Below, piece after piece: positions 27,029 to 34,933 of a stretch of 64,000 bases of DNA. The stretch comes from JBMFVE01 sp049966155 (GTDB lineage Bacteria; Bacteroidota; Ignavibacteria; Kryptoniales; JAKASW01), in contig JBMFVE010000008.1 in assembly GCA_049966155.1 (NCBI GenBank), forward strand, positions 20,312 to 84,311, written 5' to 3'. The translations under genes and the position numbers were made by a program. The notes under the pieces were generated by a model. It was not told the DNA's origin and did no database searches. It saw only the letters and a program-made list of their open reading frames with translations. Each line of letters begins with the position of its first letter. Position 1 is the stretch's first letter.

Positions 27029-27395
27029 AAGGGTAAAAATACTGGTAATTGATGAGCATGAAATTATCCTGAAGTCAATTTCAAAGGCTTTAAGCAGCTC
27101 ACGCGAAACGTTGTATGAAGTATCCACGACAAATACAGCAATCGAGGGACTCAAGCTGGTGCGTAACAATATCTACGATCTGGTTTTTGTAGATGAGTCT
27201 TTAACGGGAATGAGCGCCCGGGAGACAGTTAGAAGAATAAAGAACATTTCCCCTGCAACACGTGTTATATATATGTACGGCCACACTACAGGAAATGACA
27301 TCATTGAAAATTCGGAAGGCGGAGATGGCATCCTCTTAAAGCCATTTAGCACCGAAGAGGTAAAATCAACAATTTCTCGTATATTGATGCTGTAA
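27021..27395 (+). CDS. Stand-alone response-regulator receiver protein
   Basis: A 124-aa single receiver domain with no output domain. The acidic pocket (DEHE, 11-14), phosphoacceptor D58 in LVFVDES and lysine K107 in LLKPF are present. The conserved Thr/Ser after beta-4 is replaced by Tyr86 (IYMYGH), so the switch may work in an unusual way. It overlaps the degenerate sensor gene and is probably its partner by protein contact rather than by phosphotransfer. Confidence 0.85.
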   Translation: MFKRVKILVIDEHEIILKSISKALSSSRETLYEVSTTNTAIEGLKLVRNNIYDLVFVDESLTGMSARETVRRIKNISPATRVIYMYGHTTGNDIIENSEGGDGILLKPFSTEEVKSTISRILML

Positions 27396-27452
27396 TCAGT
27401 CGAAGATTTAAGTTTTAATTCAGCCTCGATAAATTTTAGAGGTTGATTAGAA

Positions 27453-30089
27453 ATGATTTTTAAAAAGCTCCTTAAACGGCATACCAGAGAGACAGTTTCC
27501 TCCAGAGAAAAACTGTTTCAGTTCCAGCGACTCCTGTTTGCAAACGATGAAGCCCTAAAACTAATGGGAAGCCTGAGCGATATCATAAGTTCAGGCAAAC
27601 CATTCTCAAAGAGGGAAATCTATCCGATTTATGCGGACATCTTGAAGCGAACGGAAGAAGTAGCAGAGCAGCTTATTTTGCTCAGTGGTGGGAAGTTCAA
27701 ATCACTACTGAACAGAGTTCAAAGTATTAAGGAGTCGTGCGACAAATTTCTTGCCCCTATTCCCCTTTGCCCTGAGGGCTGGGAATGCAGCGAACCCGAC
27801 TGCACTCATTGTAAAAAGGAAAGAAAGACAACCCACCCGGTTCCTTACTCATACAAGATAACAGAAATAACGATTGAGAAAACCAGGGAAGTTGGAGCTA
27901 AAATGAGTCGACTCTGTGAAGTTCACAACAAACTTGGAATTCCAATCCCTGATGGCTTCTGCCTCACATCAAGATGCTTCGAGGAGTTCCTTGAAACGGG
28001 TGGCCTTTACAGGAAAATTGACGATGCACTGGGCTCTATTGATTTTAACAATATTGATCAGGTTCAGCAGGTCAGCCGGGTAATTCAGGCTCTTATCGTT
28101 TCATCGCCAATCCCGGAACCCGTTGAACAAACCATCTTAAGAGAATACGACGACCTTTCAAAAAAATATGGTGGCAATGTATTTGTATCCGTAAGATCAA
28201 GTGCAATTGGTGAAGATGACCTTGAACATTCGTTTGCGGGTCTGCATTATACTGCACTGAATGTCAGCAGGGTTAACCTGATTGATGCGTGTATTGAAGT
28301 TCTCATTTCCAAGTATCTCCCTCAATCGCTTGTATACAGGTTCATCACAGGATTACGTGATGTTGATATGCCTATGAGCATCGGATGTTTAAAAATGATT
28401 GATGCTGAAACAAGCGGGGTCCTTTTCACAAGGGACCCTCTGGGCATTAAAAACGGAATTATTATTCATGCTGTAAGAGGACTTGGAACAAAAGTTGTTG
28501 ATGGGAGTGTAGATCCACAGGAGTTCATTGTCAACCCTGCTGGAAACCATGAAGTTCTTTCTTTTAAACCAGGCAGCCAGGATTACATGGCTATTCCGAG
28601 ACAAACGGACGGCCTGGCAGATGAAAAAATACCACAGGAAGCCGCATCTGTTCCCTGTTTAAACGACAATCAAATTAAGCTTCTTTCTGATTATGCTCTG
28701 AAAATAGAAGAGCACTTCGGTACCCCACAGGATATTGAATGGGGAGTGGATAAGAATGGAAACGTTTATATTTTGCAGTGCAGACCACTAGCCATCTCAA
28801 CCGACGAAAAGGTTGATAAGAAATCTCCTCCACCGGAAAACAATCCTGAACCGGAGAATCCTGTTTTAATTGAATCAGGCAACTGTGCGAGCCCGGGTGT
28901 GGCATCTGGTAAAGTTTTTCTTCTGCAAAAAATGAAAGACATTGTCGACTTTCCGTCAGGAGGTGTTCTTGTAGTAAAAAAGACTTCACCGGAGCTAACG
29001 CGCGTCCTGCACAAGGCTTCTGCTGTTGTCTCCGATATTGGAAACACAACAGGCCACCTTGCTATTATTGCCCGCGAGCTCGGGATACCTGTTCTTGTAA
29101 ACACCGGCAATGCAACCGGTCGACTTGTTAATGGCTCTTTTGTGACAGTCGATGCAAGCGAGCACCGGGTGTACCTTGGTTTATTGACAAAATCGGACAG
29201 GCAAGGAATACAGAGAAACAGGTTCCACAATAGTCCAATGTACAGGATATGGAAAAGTATATCTCAGCTAATTATCCCGTTGAATCTCACTGATCCGGAT
29301 TCGGCAAATTTCTCACCAGAAAATTGCGAGACCCTTCATGACGTGACAAGATTTGCTCATGAATATGCAATGAGAGAGATGTTCTCCATTTATGAATCTG
29401 CAGGAACCAAAGGCGAAAGAGCATACCCACTGAAGTTTCCTGTTCCGTTAAATGTTCACGTCATTGACCTCGGAGGAGGTTTGAAGGTCACAGATATAAA
29501 AAAGGAAATTACACCCGATGATATTCAATCAAAGCCATTGATTTCACTTATAAAAGGAATGACTGCACCTGGTGTGCGATGGGCTGGACCGCTCCCAATT
29601 GATTTAAAGGGTTTCACTGGACTCATAATTTCTAACATTGTAGACCCCGGTAGGGCCGAAGGGACACTTGGCGGACGAAGCTATGCAATAGTATCTGACT
29701 GCTATTTGAACTTCTCCTCCCGATTGGGTTATCATTTTTCCAGACTGGATGCCTATGCCAGTGAAGAAATAAATAACAACTACATAAACTTCGATTTTCG
29801 TGGTGGTGCTGCTGATCCTGTGAGGAGAGTCAGGAGGGCGAGGGTCGTGGCAAGAATACTTGAACGTATGAATTTTTCCGTAACATTGCAGACTGATAAT
29901 GTACTGGCAACAATAAGAAAAATCCCGATGCAGTCCATACTCGACCTGCTGACTGAAATAGGGAGGTTGATGGGGGCGGTGCGTAATGCTGATGTAACCT
30001 TTGTTAACGATGAAAATGTTGAGGAGTTCGTAGAGGCGTTTCTCAATGGAGATTCTGCACCTGCAATGAGATTTGCCCGGGAAACGTAG
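27453..30089 (+). CDS. PEP-synthase-like protein with N-terminal cysteine cluster and novel C-terminal region
   Basis: An 878-aa protein. Residues 96-120 hold five cysteines (96, 106, 112, 117, 120) that could bind metal. Residues about 150-450 resemble the ATP-binding domain of PEP synthase/pyruvate phosphate dikinase (VSVRSSAIGEDDLEHSFAG). Residues about 470-580 are the phosphohistidine mobile domain, with H535 in TTGHLAIIARELGIP. The usual PEP/pyruvate TIM barrel is missing; the last 280 residues are another domain I cannot name. It may phosphorylate an unknown acceptor. Lies between the receiver and the cytidylate-kinase-like gene, which may share its pathway. Confidence 0.75.
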   Translation: MIFKKLLKRHTRETVSSREKLFQFQRLLFANDEALKLMGSLSDIISSGKPFSKREIYPIYADILKRTEEVAEQLILLSGGKFKSLLNRVQSIKESCDKFLAPIPLCPEGWECSEPDCTHCKKERKTTHPVPYSYKITEITIEKTREVGAKMSRLCEVHNKLGIPIPDGFCLTSRCFEEFLETGGLYRKIDDALGSIDFNNIDQVQQVSRVIQALIVSSPIPEPVEQTILREYDDLSKKYGGNVFVSVRSSAIGEDDLEHSFAGLHYTALNVSRVNLIDACIEVLISKYLPQSLVYRFITGLRDVDMPMSIGCLKMIDAETSGVLFTRDPLGIKNGIIIHAVRGLGTKVVDGSVDPQEFIVNPAGNHEVLSFKPGSQDYMAIPRQTDGLADEKIPQEAASVPCLNDNQIKLLSDYALKIEEHFGTPQDIEWGVDKNGNVYILQCRPLAISTDEKVDKKSPPPENNPEPENPVLIESGNCASPGVASGKVFLLQKMKDIVDFPSGGVLVVKKTSPELTRVLHKASAVVSDIGNTTGHLAIIARELGIPVLVNTGNATGRLVNGSFVTVDASEHRVYLGLLTKSDRQGIQRNRFHNSPMYRIWKSISQLIIPLNLTDPDSANFSPENCETLHDVTRFAHEYAMREMFSIYESAGTKGERAYPLKFPVPLNVHVIDLGGGLKVTDIKKEITPDDIQSKPLISLIKGMTAPGVRWAGPLPIDLKGFTGLIISNIVDPGRAEGTLGGRSYAIVSDCYLNFSSRLGYHFSRLDAYASEEINNNYINFDFRGGAADPVRRVRRARVVARILERMNFSVTLQTDNVLATIRKIPMQSILDLLTEIGRLMGAVRNADVTFVNDENVEEFVEAFLNGDSAPAMRFARET

Positions 30090-30106
30090 AAAAGAGGTAT
30101 CACAAT

Positions 30107-30934
30107 ATGTCCATTATAACGGTGTCAAGAGGCACATTTAGCGGTGGTAATGACCTTGCCCAGTGCCTTGCAAAGAAACTTGGTTATAAAGCTCTAAGCA
30201 GGGAAATCCTGGTGGAGGCAGCGGGAAAATACGGCATTTCAGAAAGTGATCTCTCCAATGCAATAATGGCTAAACCTGCAATTGCAGAACGCCTGTCACT
30301 TAAAATTGACAGGATTCGATATTTGAGCTTTATACAGGCAACATTGTGCGAGCACGTGAAGGACGACAACCTGGTTTATTATGGTCACGCTGGACATTTG
30401 CTCCTGAAAAATGTATGTCGGGTCATTAAGGTCAGGGTTAACGCTCCAATGGATATGCGGATTTCATTTGCAATGGAGAGGATGAAACTCTCAAAAAAAC
30501 AGGCTGTATCCTACATCAACAGAATGGATAAATACAGGGAAAAATGGACCAGATTTTTATATGGGGTGGATTGGAACGACCCGTCGCTATATGATGTCGT
30601 TTTAAACCTCAAGGATACAAGCATTGAAACGGCGTGTAATATGATAAGCATTATGGCAGAAGCCCCTGAATTTCAACTTACCGAGGAATCAAAAAGAGCT
30701 CTTGCCGATCTCGCCGTGGAAAGTAAAATAAAGGCAAAACTTGCCTCAGATAGCAAGACAGGAAATTACCTGTTAAAAATCGAAGTAAGGGATGGTAACG
30801 TAAGGATCAGCGGGAGGGTGAAGAATATCAATGATACTAATAGAATAAGAGACATTCTCAGTGACATCCCGGGTGTCAAATCGCTGGATTGCAGTTGCAT
30901 AGAGTATTATCTCAACGATGATATAATACTCTAA
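30107..30934 (+). CDS. Cytidylate-kinase-like protein with C-terminal BON-like domain, paralog 1
   Basis: A 275-aa protein. Residues 1-200 match the cytidylate-kinase-like family, with an opening P-loop-like strand MSIITVSRGTFSGGNDLA; the loop lacks the classic GxxGxGKS. Residues about 220-270 read like a BON-type domain (VRDGNVRISGRVKN then DIPGVKSLD). Such proteins may bind nucleotides as signals; the true substrate is unknown. A close paralog lies between the sulfate genes at 42194-43024. This gene ends the plus-strand cluster, converging with the MFS gene 13 bases away. Confidence 0.75.
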   Translation: MSIITVSRGTFSGGNDLAQCLAKKLGYKALSREILVEAAGKYGISESDLSNAIMAKPAIAERLSLKIDRIRYLSFIQATLCEHVKDDNLVYYGHAGHLLLKNVCRVIKVRVNAPMDMRISFAMERMKLSKKQAVSYINRMDKYREKWTRFLYGVDWNDPSLYDVVLNLKDTSIETACNMISIMAEAPEFQLTEESKRALADLAVESKIKAKLASDSKTGNYLLKIEVRDGNVRISGRVKNINDTNRIRDILSDIPGVKSLDCSCIEYYLNDDIIL

Positions 30935-30947
30935 AGAAAGATGTAAC

Positions 30948-32438
30948 TCATTCTGAGAGAAAATGTTCCACAGCCATTCTTGTCCGCCCTTTCTTTGTAA
31001 GAGAAAGAAGCGCAGACAATAAATTAAGTGCTGTAAATGTAATTAACACCAGGACATAGCCACGCATAAAAGCATTCTCCCTCAAAAGACGCGGTATACC
31101 TGAGCTGGTGGAATCACGAAAACCAATCCTGTGAAGATATGCAGCAGAGGTTGTCGTTACTATGAGTCCTGAAATGTCTATCCCAAAGACCCTTCCGCTG
31201 GCCCTCATCATGTTCAAGATTCCACCGGCGCTCCCTAAACGCTCTTCAGGCACACTGCTCATTACTGAACTGTTGTTTGGCGGGGTGAACAATCCCATTC
31301 CCAGGCCAAGGACTGTAAATGATGAAACCAGGAATATCGCATCTGGACTCGTCCCGCAAAAGATTAAACACGCACAAGCTATTGTACAAAGGAACATCCC
31401 GGAAGATGTCATTATTGCCGGACCATATTTGTCGGACAGTACACCGGCCAGTGGTGCAACCAGGGACATTGTAATTGGTATTGGAGTTAACATCGCTCCG
31501 GCGGAAAATGGGGAGAAGTTCGCCACGTTCTCAAGGTAAAACGGCATTATGAAAAGCACACCGAACAAAACATAATAGGAAAAAAAACCTGTAATATTGC
31601 CTGCAGAAAAATCGTATTTCTTAAACAACTGAAAGTCTATCATTGGATATCTGTACTTCAACTCATTGACAACAAAGATTGTGAAAAGGACCGCAAACAG
31701 TAAGAAATATAGAATTATGGTACGTGATTCCCAACCCAACTTACGTCCCTCATTTAGAGCCAGGACAAGAAATAACAAAGCACCTGCAAATGTAAAACTT
31801 CCAACAAAGTCAAATTTTTCCCTTGCTTTAATCTTTTTGTCCCTGGGCAATATGTAATAGGCTGCAGCTGTACCAAATATCCCTATTGGCACATTTACGT
31901 AAAAGATTGAGCGCCATTGTGTTCCAAAGAGATTTAAACTTATAAGGAGGCCTCCAAGAAAAGGCCCAATTGCCATTGAAATAGCCTGTACAGCACCCTG
32001 GATTCCTATAGCCCTCCCCAGCTCCTCACGTGGAAAACTCTGAGTTATTATGGCCACTGAATTTGCCTGGAGCAACCCGCCTCCAATAGCCTGAATAACT
32101 CGAGAAATGATCATGAACTCTATAGTAGGGGCAATGCCGCATAGTGCTGAACCAAATGTAAATATTATAAACCCGAGATTGTACATTTTTGTTCGTCCGA
32201 ACATGTCAGCGAGTCGTCCAAAAAGCGGAAGAAAAATCGTGAGCGTCAGCATATAAGCCATTGCTACCCATTCGTCAAGCGATAGTGGTATATGATAGTA
32301 TTTTCTTAATGTTGGCAACGCAATATTCTCAATGCTGACATCAAGAGCAGACATTGCCGCTCCTATCAGGACTGTTGTAAGAATGAACCAGCGCCATCCG
32401 GGATTGGATGAGAAGAGAGGCTTGCTTTGCCTGGTCAT
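30948..32438 (-). CDS. MFS transporter of the 14-helix DHA2 (EmrB/QacA) type
   Basis: A 496-aa major facilitator permease with about 14 membrane helices. The family signatures are visible: LDVSIENIALPTL in helix 1, GRLADMFGRTKMY in the loop 2-3 and the helix-5 motif C GGGLLQANSVAIITQSFP region. Members pump drugs or organic anions with protons. The substrate is unknown. It is the last gene of the minus-strand run, 134 bases after qmoC, so it may or may not be in that operon. Confidence 0.9.
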   Translation of the reverse strand: MTRQSKPLFSSNPGWRWFILTTVLIGAAMSALDVSIENIALPTLRKYYHIPLSLDEWVAMAYMLTLTIFLPLFGRLADMFGRTKMYNLGFIIFTFGSALCGIAPTIEFMIISRVIQAIGGGLLQANSVAIITQSFPREELGRAIGIQGAVQAISMAIGPFLGGLLISLNLFGTQWRSIFYVNVPIGIFGTAAAYYILPRDKKIKAREKFDFVGSFTFAGALLFLVLALNEGRKLGWESRTIILYFLLFAVLFTIFVVNELKYRYPMIDFQLFKKYDFSAGNITGFFSYYVLFGVLFIMPFYLENVANFSPFSAGAMLTPIPITMSLVAPLAGVLSDKYGPAIMTSSGMFLCTIACACLIFCGTSPDAIFLVSSFTVLGLGMGLFTPPNNSSVMSSVPEERLGSAGGILNMMRASGRVFGIDISGLIVTTTSAAYLHRIGFRDSTSSGIPRLLRENAFMRGYVLVLITFTALNLLSALLSLTKKGRTRMAVEHFLSE

Positions 32439-32572
32439 CCTTTAACCCCTATTAAAAAAGATATTGCATTGCTGACGCAATCCTGAAACAGAGCCATTGA
32501 TAGGTAAATGCATCTCTTAATAGTGTTGACTGATAAATGTGGTCGACAGCTGAAATAACTGAGAACCGCGCC

Positions 32573-33775
32573 TCAAAGAATAAAATCAGCAAAAGAACGC
32601 ACCGGTTCGGGTGTGCGAATAAATTCCGTATCCACACTTCGATGCATGTTTAGCCATGTTAGAGCCAGTGTGCGGTAAAAAATATGTCCAAGCTTGGAAT
32701 ATGGTGCGTACCAGAGAAGACAAAAAACCAGAACAAGATGCAGGAAATAGGTGATGTATGCCACCAATGGAGCTGCTATGATGCGCATAGTCTCTGTCAA
32801 CAGGCCAGTTAACGCAACAAAAAGAATTAAAAATATCAACAGCCAGTCATCATAGGTGCTGCTGCCCAGCTCCCCTTTTGTCCGGACTCTCTTTATGATT
32901 ATAATCGTGCTCCCGATTAACATTAAGGCACCACTGATATCGCCCAGAATTTTTACCGGGCTTAGTAGTGGCAGGGGGATTTGCATTTTCAAAATTGTTT
33001 CCGATATCAGCGCAAGTCCAGCAGTAGCCATGGCGCCAATAAACCCATAAAAAACCAGCAGGTGTCCCCAGTACCTTGAAGATGTTGAAGAACAAACTCT
33101 GAAATTCCTGTGTGTGACAAGGTCGCGAATTGTCAGTACAAATGCACTGAAAAAGCTCCTCAGGGGCGGTTCAGTATTTTCCGACCCCAATGCCTGCCAA
33201 TATCTGAATAAACTAAATCCTGCAAAACTAAATATTAGGACATTTCCAGTGATAAAAAGAAACTCCAGTATCTGCTCGGGAAAAGCCATGTTGTACACTG
33301 CTGGAGCTACCGTCAACTGAGATAGATTTTCACCAAGGTGCAGAAAAGGAATTAAAAAGAAAATAAGGACTGGAGCAAGAATGAAAAGCCATAGGTATTT
33401 TGGATTCTTGAGTCCACGGCCCATGAATTGAGGAAATGAAAACGACTCAACAACATATGAACGCAAAGCTGAAAGAAGATCAGCTGGCTTTGCACCTCTA
33501 GGACAATAGAGATTGCAGTCAGTACATCCATGACACAGCCATACATTTGGATCAGAGATGAGCTTTTTTTTCTGTCCCCAATTAGCAAGTATCATTTCTC
33601 TTCTTGGAAAAGGTTCGTCCTGCGGACTCAGGGAGCAGACAACACAACATGTACCACACTGGAAACATTTTTTAAATTTGTCGCCCCCATGCTTCCTCAG
33701 GTAATTTATGAAGGATCTGTCGACAGATACACAGTCCCTTTTTAAACTCAAATTATTGTCTTCAATGGTTTCCAT
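32573..33775 (-). CDS. qmoC: Quinone-interacting membrane-bound oxidoreductase subunit C
   Basis: A 400-aa fusion of an HdrC-like ferredoxin part and an HdrE-like membrane cytochrome b. Residues about 30-95 hold two four-cysteine sets (CFQCGTCCVVCSLSP and CHGCTDCNLYCPRGA) for [4Fe-4S] clusters. Residues about 130-380 have six membrane helices with histidines that could hold two hemes b. It takes electrons from menaquinol to QmoAB and AprBA. It overlaps the YkgJ-like gene by 14 bases. Unlike the usual qmoABC order it is far from qmoAB, with sat and aprBA between. Confidence 0.9.
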   Translation of the reverse strand: METIEDNNLSLKRDCVSVDRSFINYLRKHGGDKFKKCFQCGTCCVVCSLSPQDEPFPRREMILANWGQKKKLISDPNVWLCHGCTDCNLYCPRGAKPADLLSALRSYVVESFSFPQFMGRGLKNPKYLWLFILAPVLIFFLIPFLHLGENLSQLTVAPAVYNMAFPEQILEFLFITGNVLIFSFAGFSLFRYWQALGSENTEPPLRSFFSAFVLTIRDLVTHRNFRVCSSTSSRYWGHLLVFYGFIGAMATAGLALISETILKMQIPLPLLSPVKILGDISGALMLIGSTIIIIKRVRTKGELGSSTYDDWLLIFLILFVALTGLLTETMRIIAAPLVAYITYFLHLVLVFCLLWYAPYSKLGHIFYRTLALTWLNMHRSVDTEFIRTPEPVRSFADFIL

Positions 33776-34538
33776 CTGACTTTAACCTGATTGTAGGCTC
33801 CCCAAAAAGTGAGAATTTGAGCCATTTAAACCCAAACTTGAGCAGTTCCACATCACTTGTTTTTATCTGACTGATGATTTCCTCATCAATATTGAATCGT
33901 TTTAAAAAACTACTCTCAAATACAAATTCTCTGAACTTATCAATGTTGTAGCATACCATATAAAACATTTCTAATTTGGCCGGGTTAAGCTGCTTTCCGC
34001 TAACGAAGTACTCATGAAGTGCAATTTGTTTAAACAGCTCCCCCATGCTGGAGTAATTGCTTACCTCCTGATTTGCCATCCATTCTTCTATAGACCATTG
34101 TTTGTTTTCATAATATCCCATGCAGAGGGGTTCCTCAATTATAAAGAAAAATTCTTCACTTCCTTCTTTTGAAGATCCCGACCCGATAGGAAACATTCTA
34201 CATGCCCAGGGACGATCTTTGTAAACCTTACACCCATCTGGACATAAAAAGGGGCAGGACTTTCCCTCATCGCTATTCATCCTTAACATTACAATCGGGT
34301 ATTGCTGGCGCGCGTCGATTGGAACAATGCAATACTTTTCGAGAAATTCCTCCGAACTTATTCCAAGATTGTTCTTTAAACGAATTACATCATATGGCGT
34401 AAGGAAAATATTGACATCTGCACAGCACTTATTAAAGCAGCTAATACCTTTATAGCACCTGAAACTGAAAGTATCTAGCTTGTTTAGTGGACGGTGCTCC
34501 TTGAGGACAGATTCCTTGAAACTTTCCAGATCATTCAA
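33762..34538 (-). CDS. YkgJ-type cysteine-cluster protein
   Basis: A 258-aa protein of the YkgJ/Fe-S oxidoreductase-like family with a zinc or iron cysteine cluster: FRCYKGISCFNKCCADVN, then CPFLCPDGCKVYKDRPWACRMFP. Such proteins are often found with APS reductase and Qmo genes in sulfate reducers, but their role is not established. It overlaps qmoC by 14 bases and follows the small zinc-ribbon gene by 19. A helper in cluster insertion or metal delivery is a guess. Confidence 0.8.
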   Translation of the reverse strand: MNDLESFKESVLKEHRPLNKLDTFSFRCYKGISCFNKCCADVNIFLTPYDVIRLKNNLGISSEEFLEKYCIVPIDARQQYPIVMLRMNSDEGKSCPFLCPDGCKVYKDRPWACRMFPIGSGSSKEGSEEFFFIIEEPLCMGYYENKQWSIEEWMANQEVSNYSSMGELFKQIALHEYFVSGKQLNPAKLEMFYMVCYNIDKFREFVFESSFLKRFNIDEEIISQIKTSDVELLKFGFKWLKFSLFGEPTIRLKSDGNH

Positions 34539-34557
34539 ATTCTTAATTTCTCCTTTT

Positions 34558-34827
34558 TTAACCGGTAATTATAAGGTCCTTTAGAGCTTTTTTTGACCAG
34601 ACAGGAAGGGGACCCTGTTCGCCATTGACGGGATTGAGCCTGTACCTGTAAGAAACGTTCACGTTGTAATGCTCTCTCATCCACTTCCAGCCATTTACGA
34701 AGTAAGAACAATCATCGTTAAAGCAAACATATTGAAATTCTGTACCCCATGAAGATTCAGGTGGACACCGCCACTTTGATAACTGCATTCCACAATAGGG
34801 ACACAATTTCACTCTTTCCTGACCCAT
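34558..34827 (-). CDS. Small zinc-ribbon protein of sulfate-reducer type
   Basis: An 89-aa protein with CPYCGM near the start and CFNDDC about 20 residues later, one likely zinc ribbon, then an aromatic-rich tail (YFVNGWKWMREHYNVN). Similar small proteins accompany apr and qmo genes in sulfate reducers; no function is assigned to them to my knowledge. It lies 106 bases after aprA, beyond a hairpin, and 19 bases before the YkgJ-like gene. Confidence 0.75.
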   Translation of the reverse strand: MGQERVKLCPYCGMQLSKWRCPPESSWGTEFQYVCFNDDCSYFVNGWKWMREHYNVNVSYRYRLNPVNGEQGPLPVWSKKALKDLIITG

Positions 34828-34851
34828 AACCCTTCAGTATGTTTTAACTGA

Positions 34852-34872
34852 GGGGAAGATTCTCTCTTCCCC
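34852..34872. other. Perfect hairpin after aprA
   Basis: GGGGAAGA (34852-34859) pairs with TCTTCCCC (34865-34872) around a five-base loop. A second small stem (TCAGT/ACTGA) follows on the minus strand at about 34833-34850. No T run follows, so it is more likely a 3' end stabiliser of the aprBA transcript than a full terminator. Confidence 0.6.
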
Positions 34873-34933
34873 CCAGGGGTGTGCGGGAAGTACCCGAGAC
34901 AAAGCTCATCAGCCATCTATAATTACCATCGTC

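Noticed and set aside
32452..32637. 61-residue frame between the MFS gene and qmoC
   Set aside because: Partly overlaps qmoC in another frame and has no ribosome site or family.
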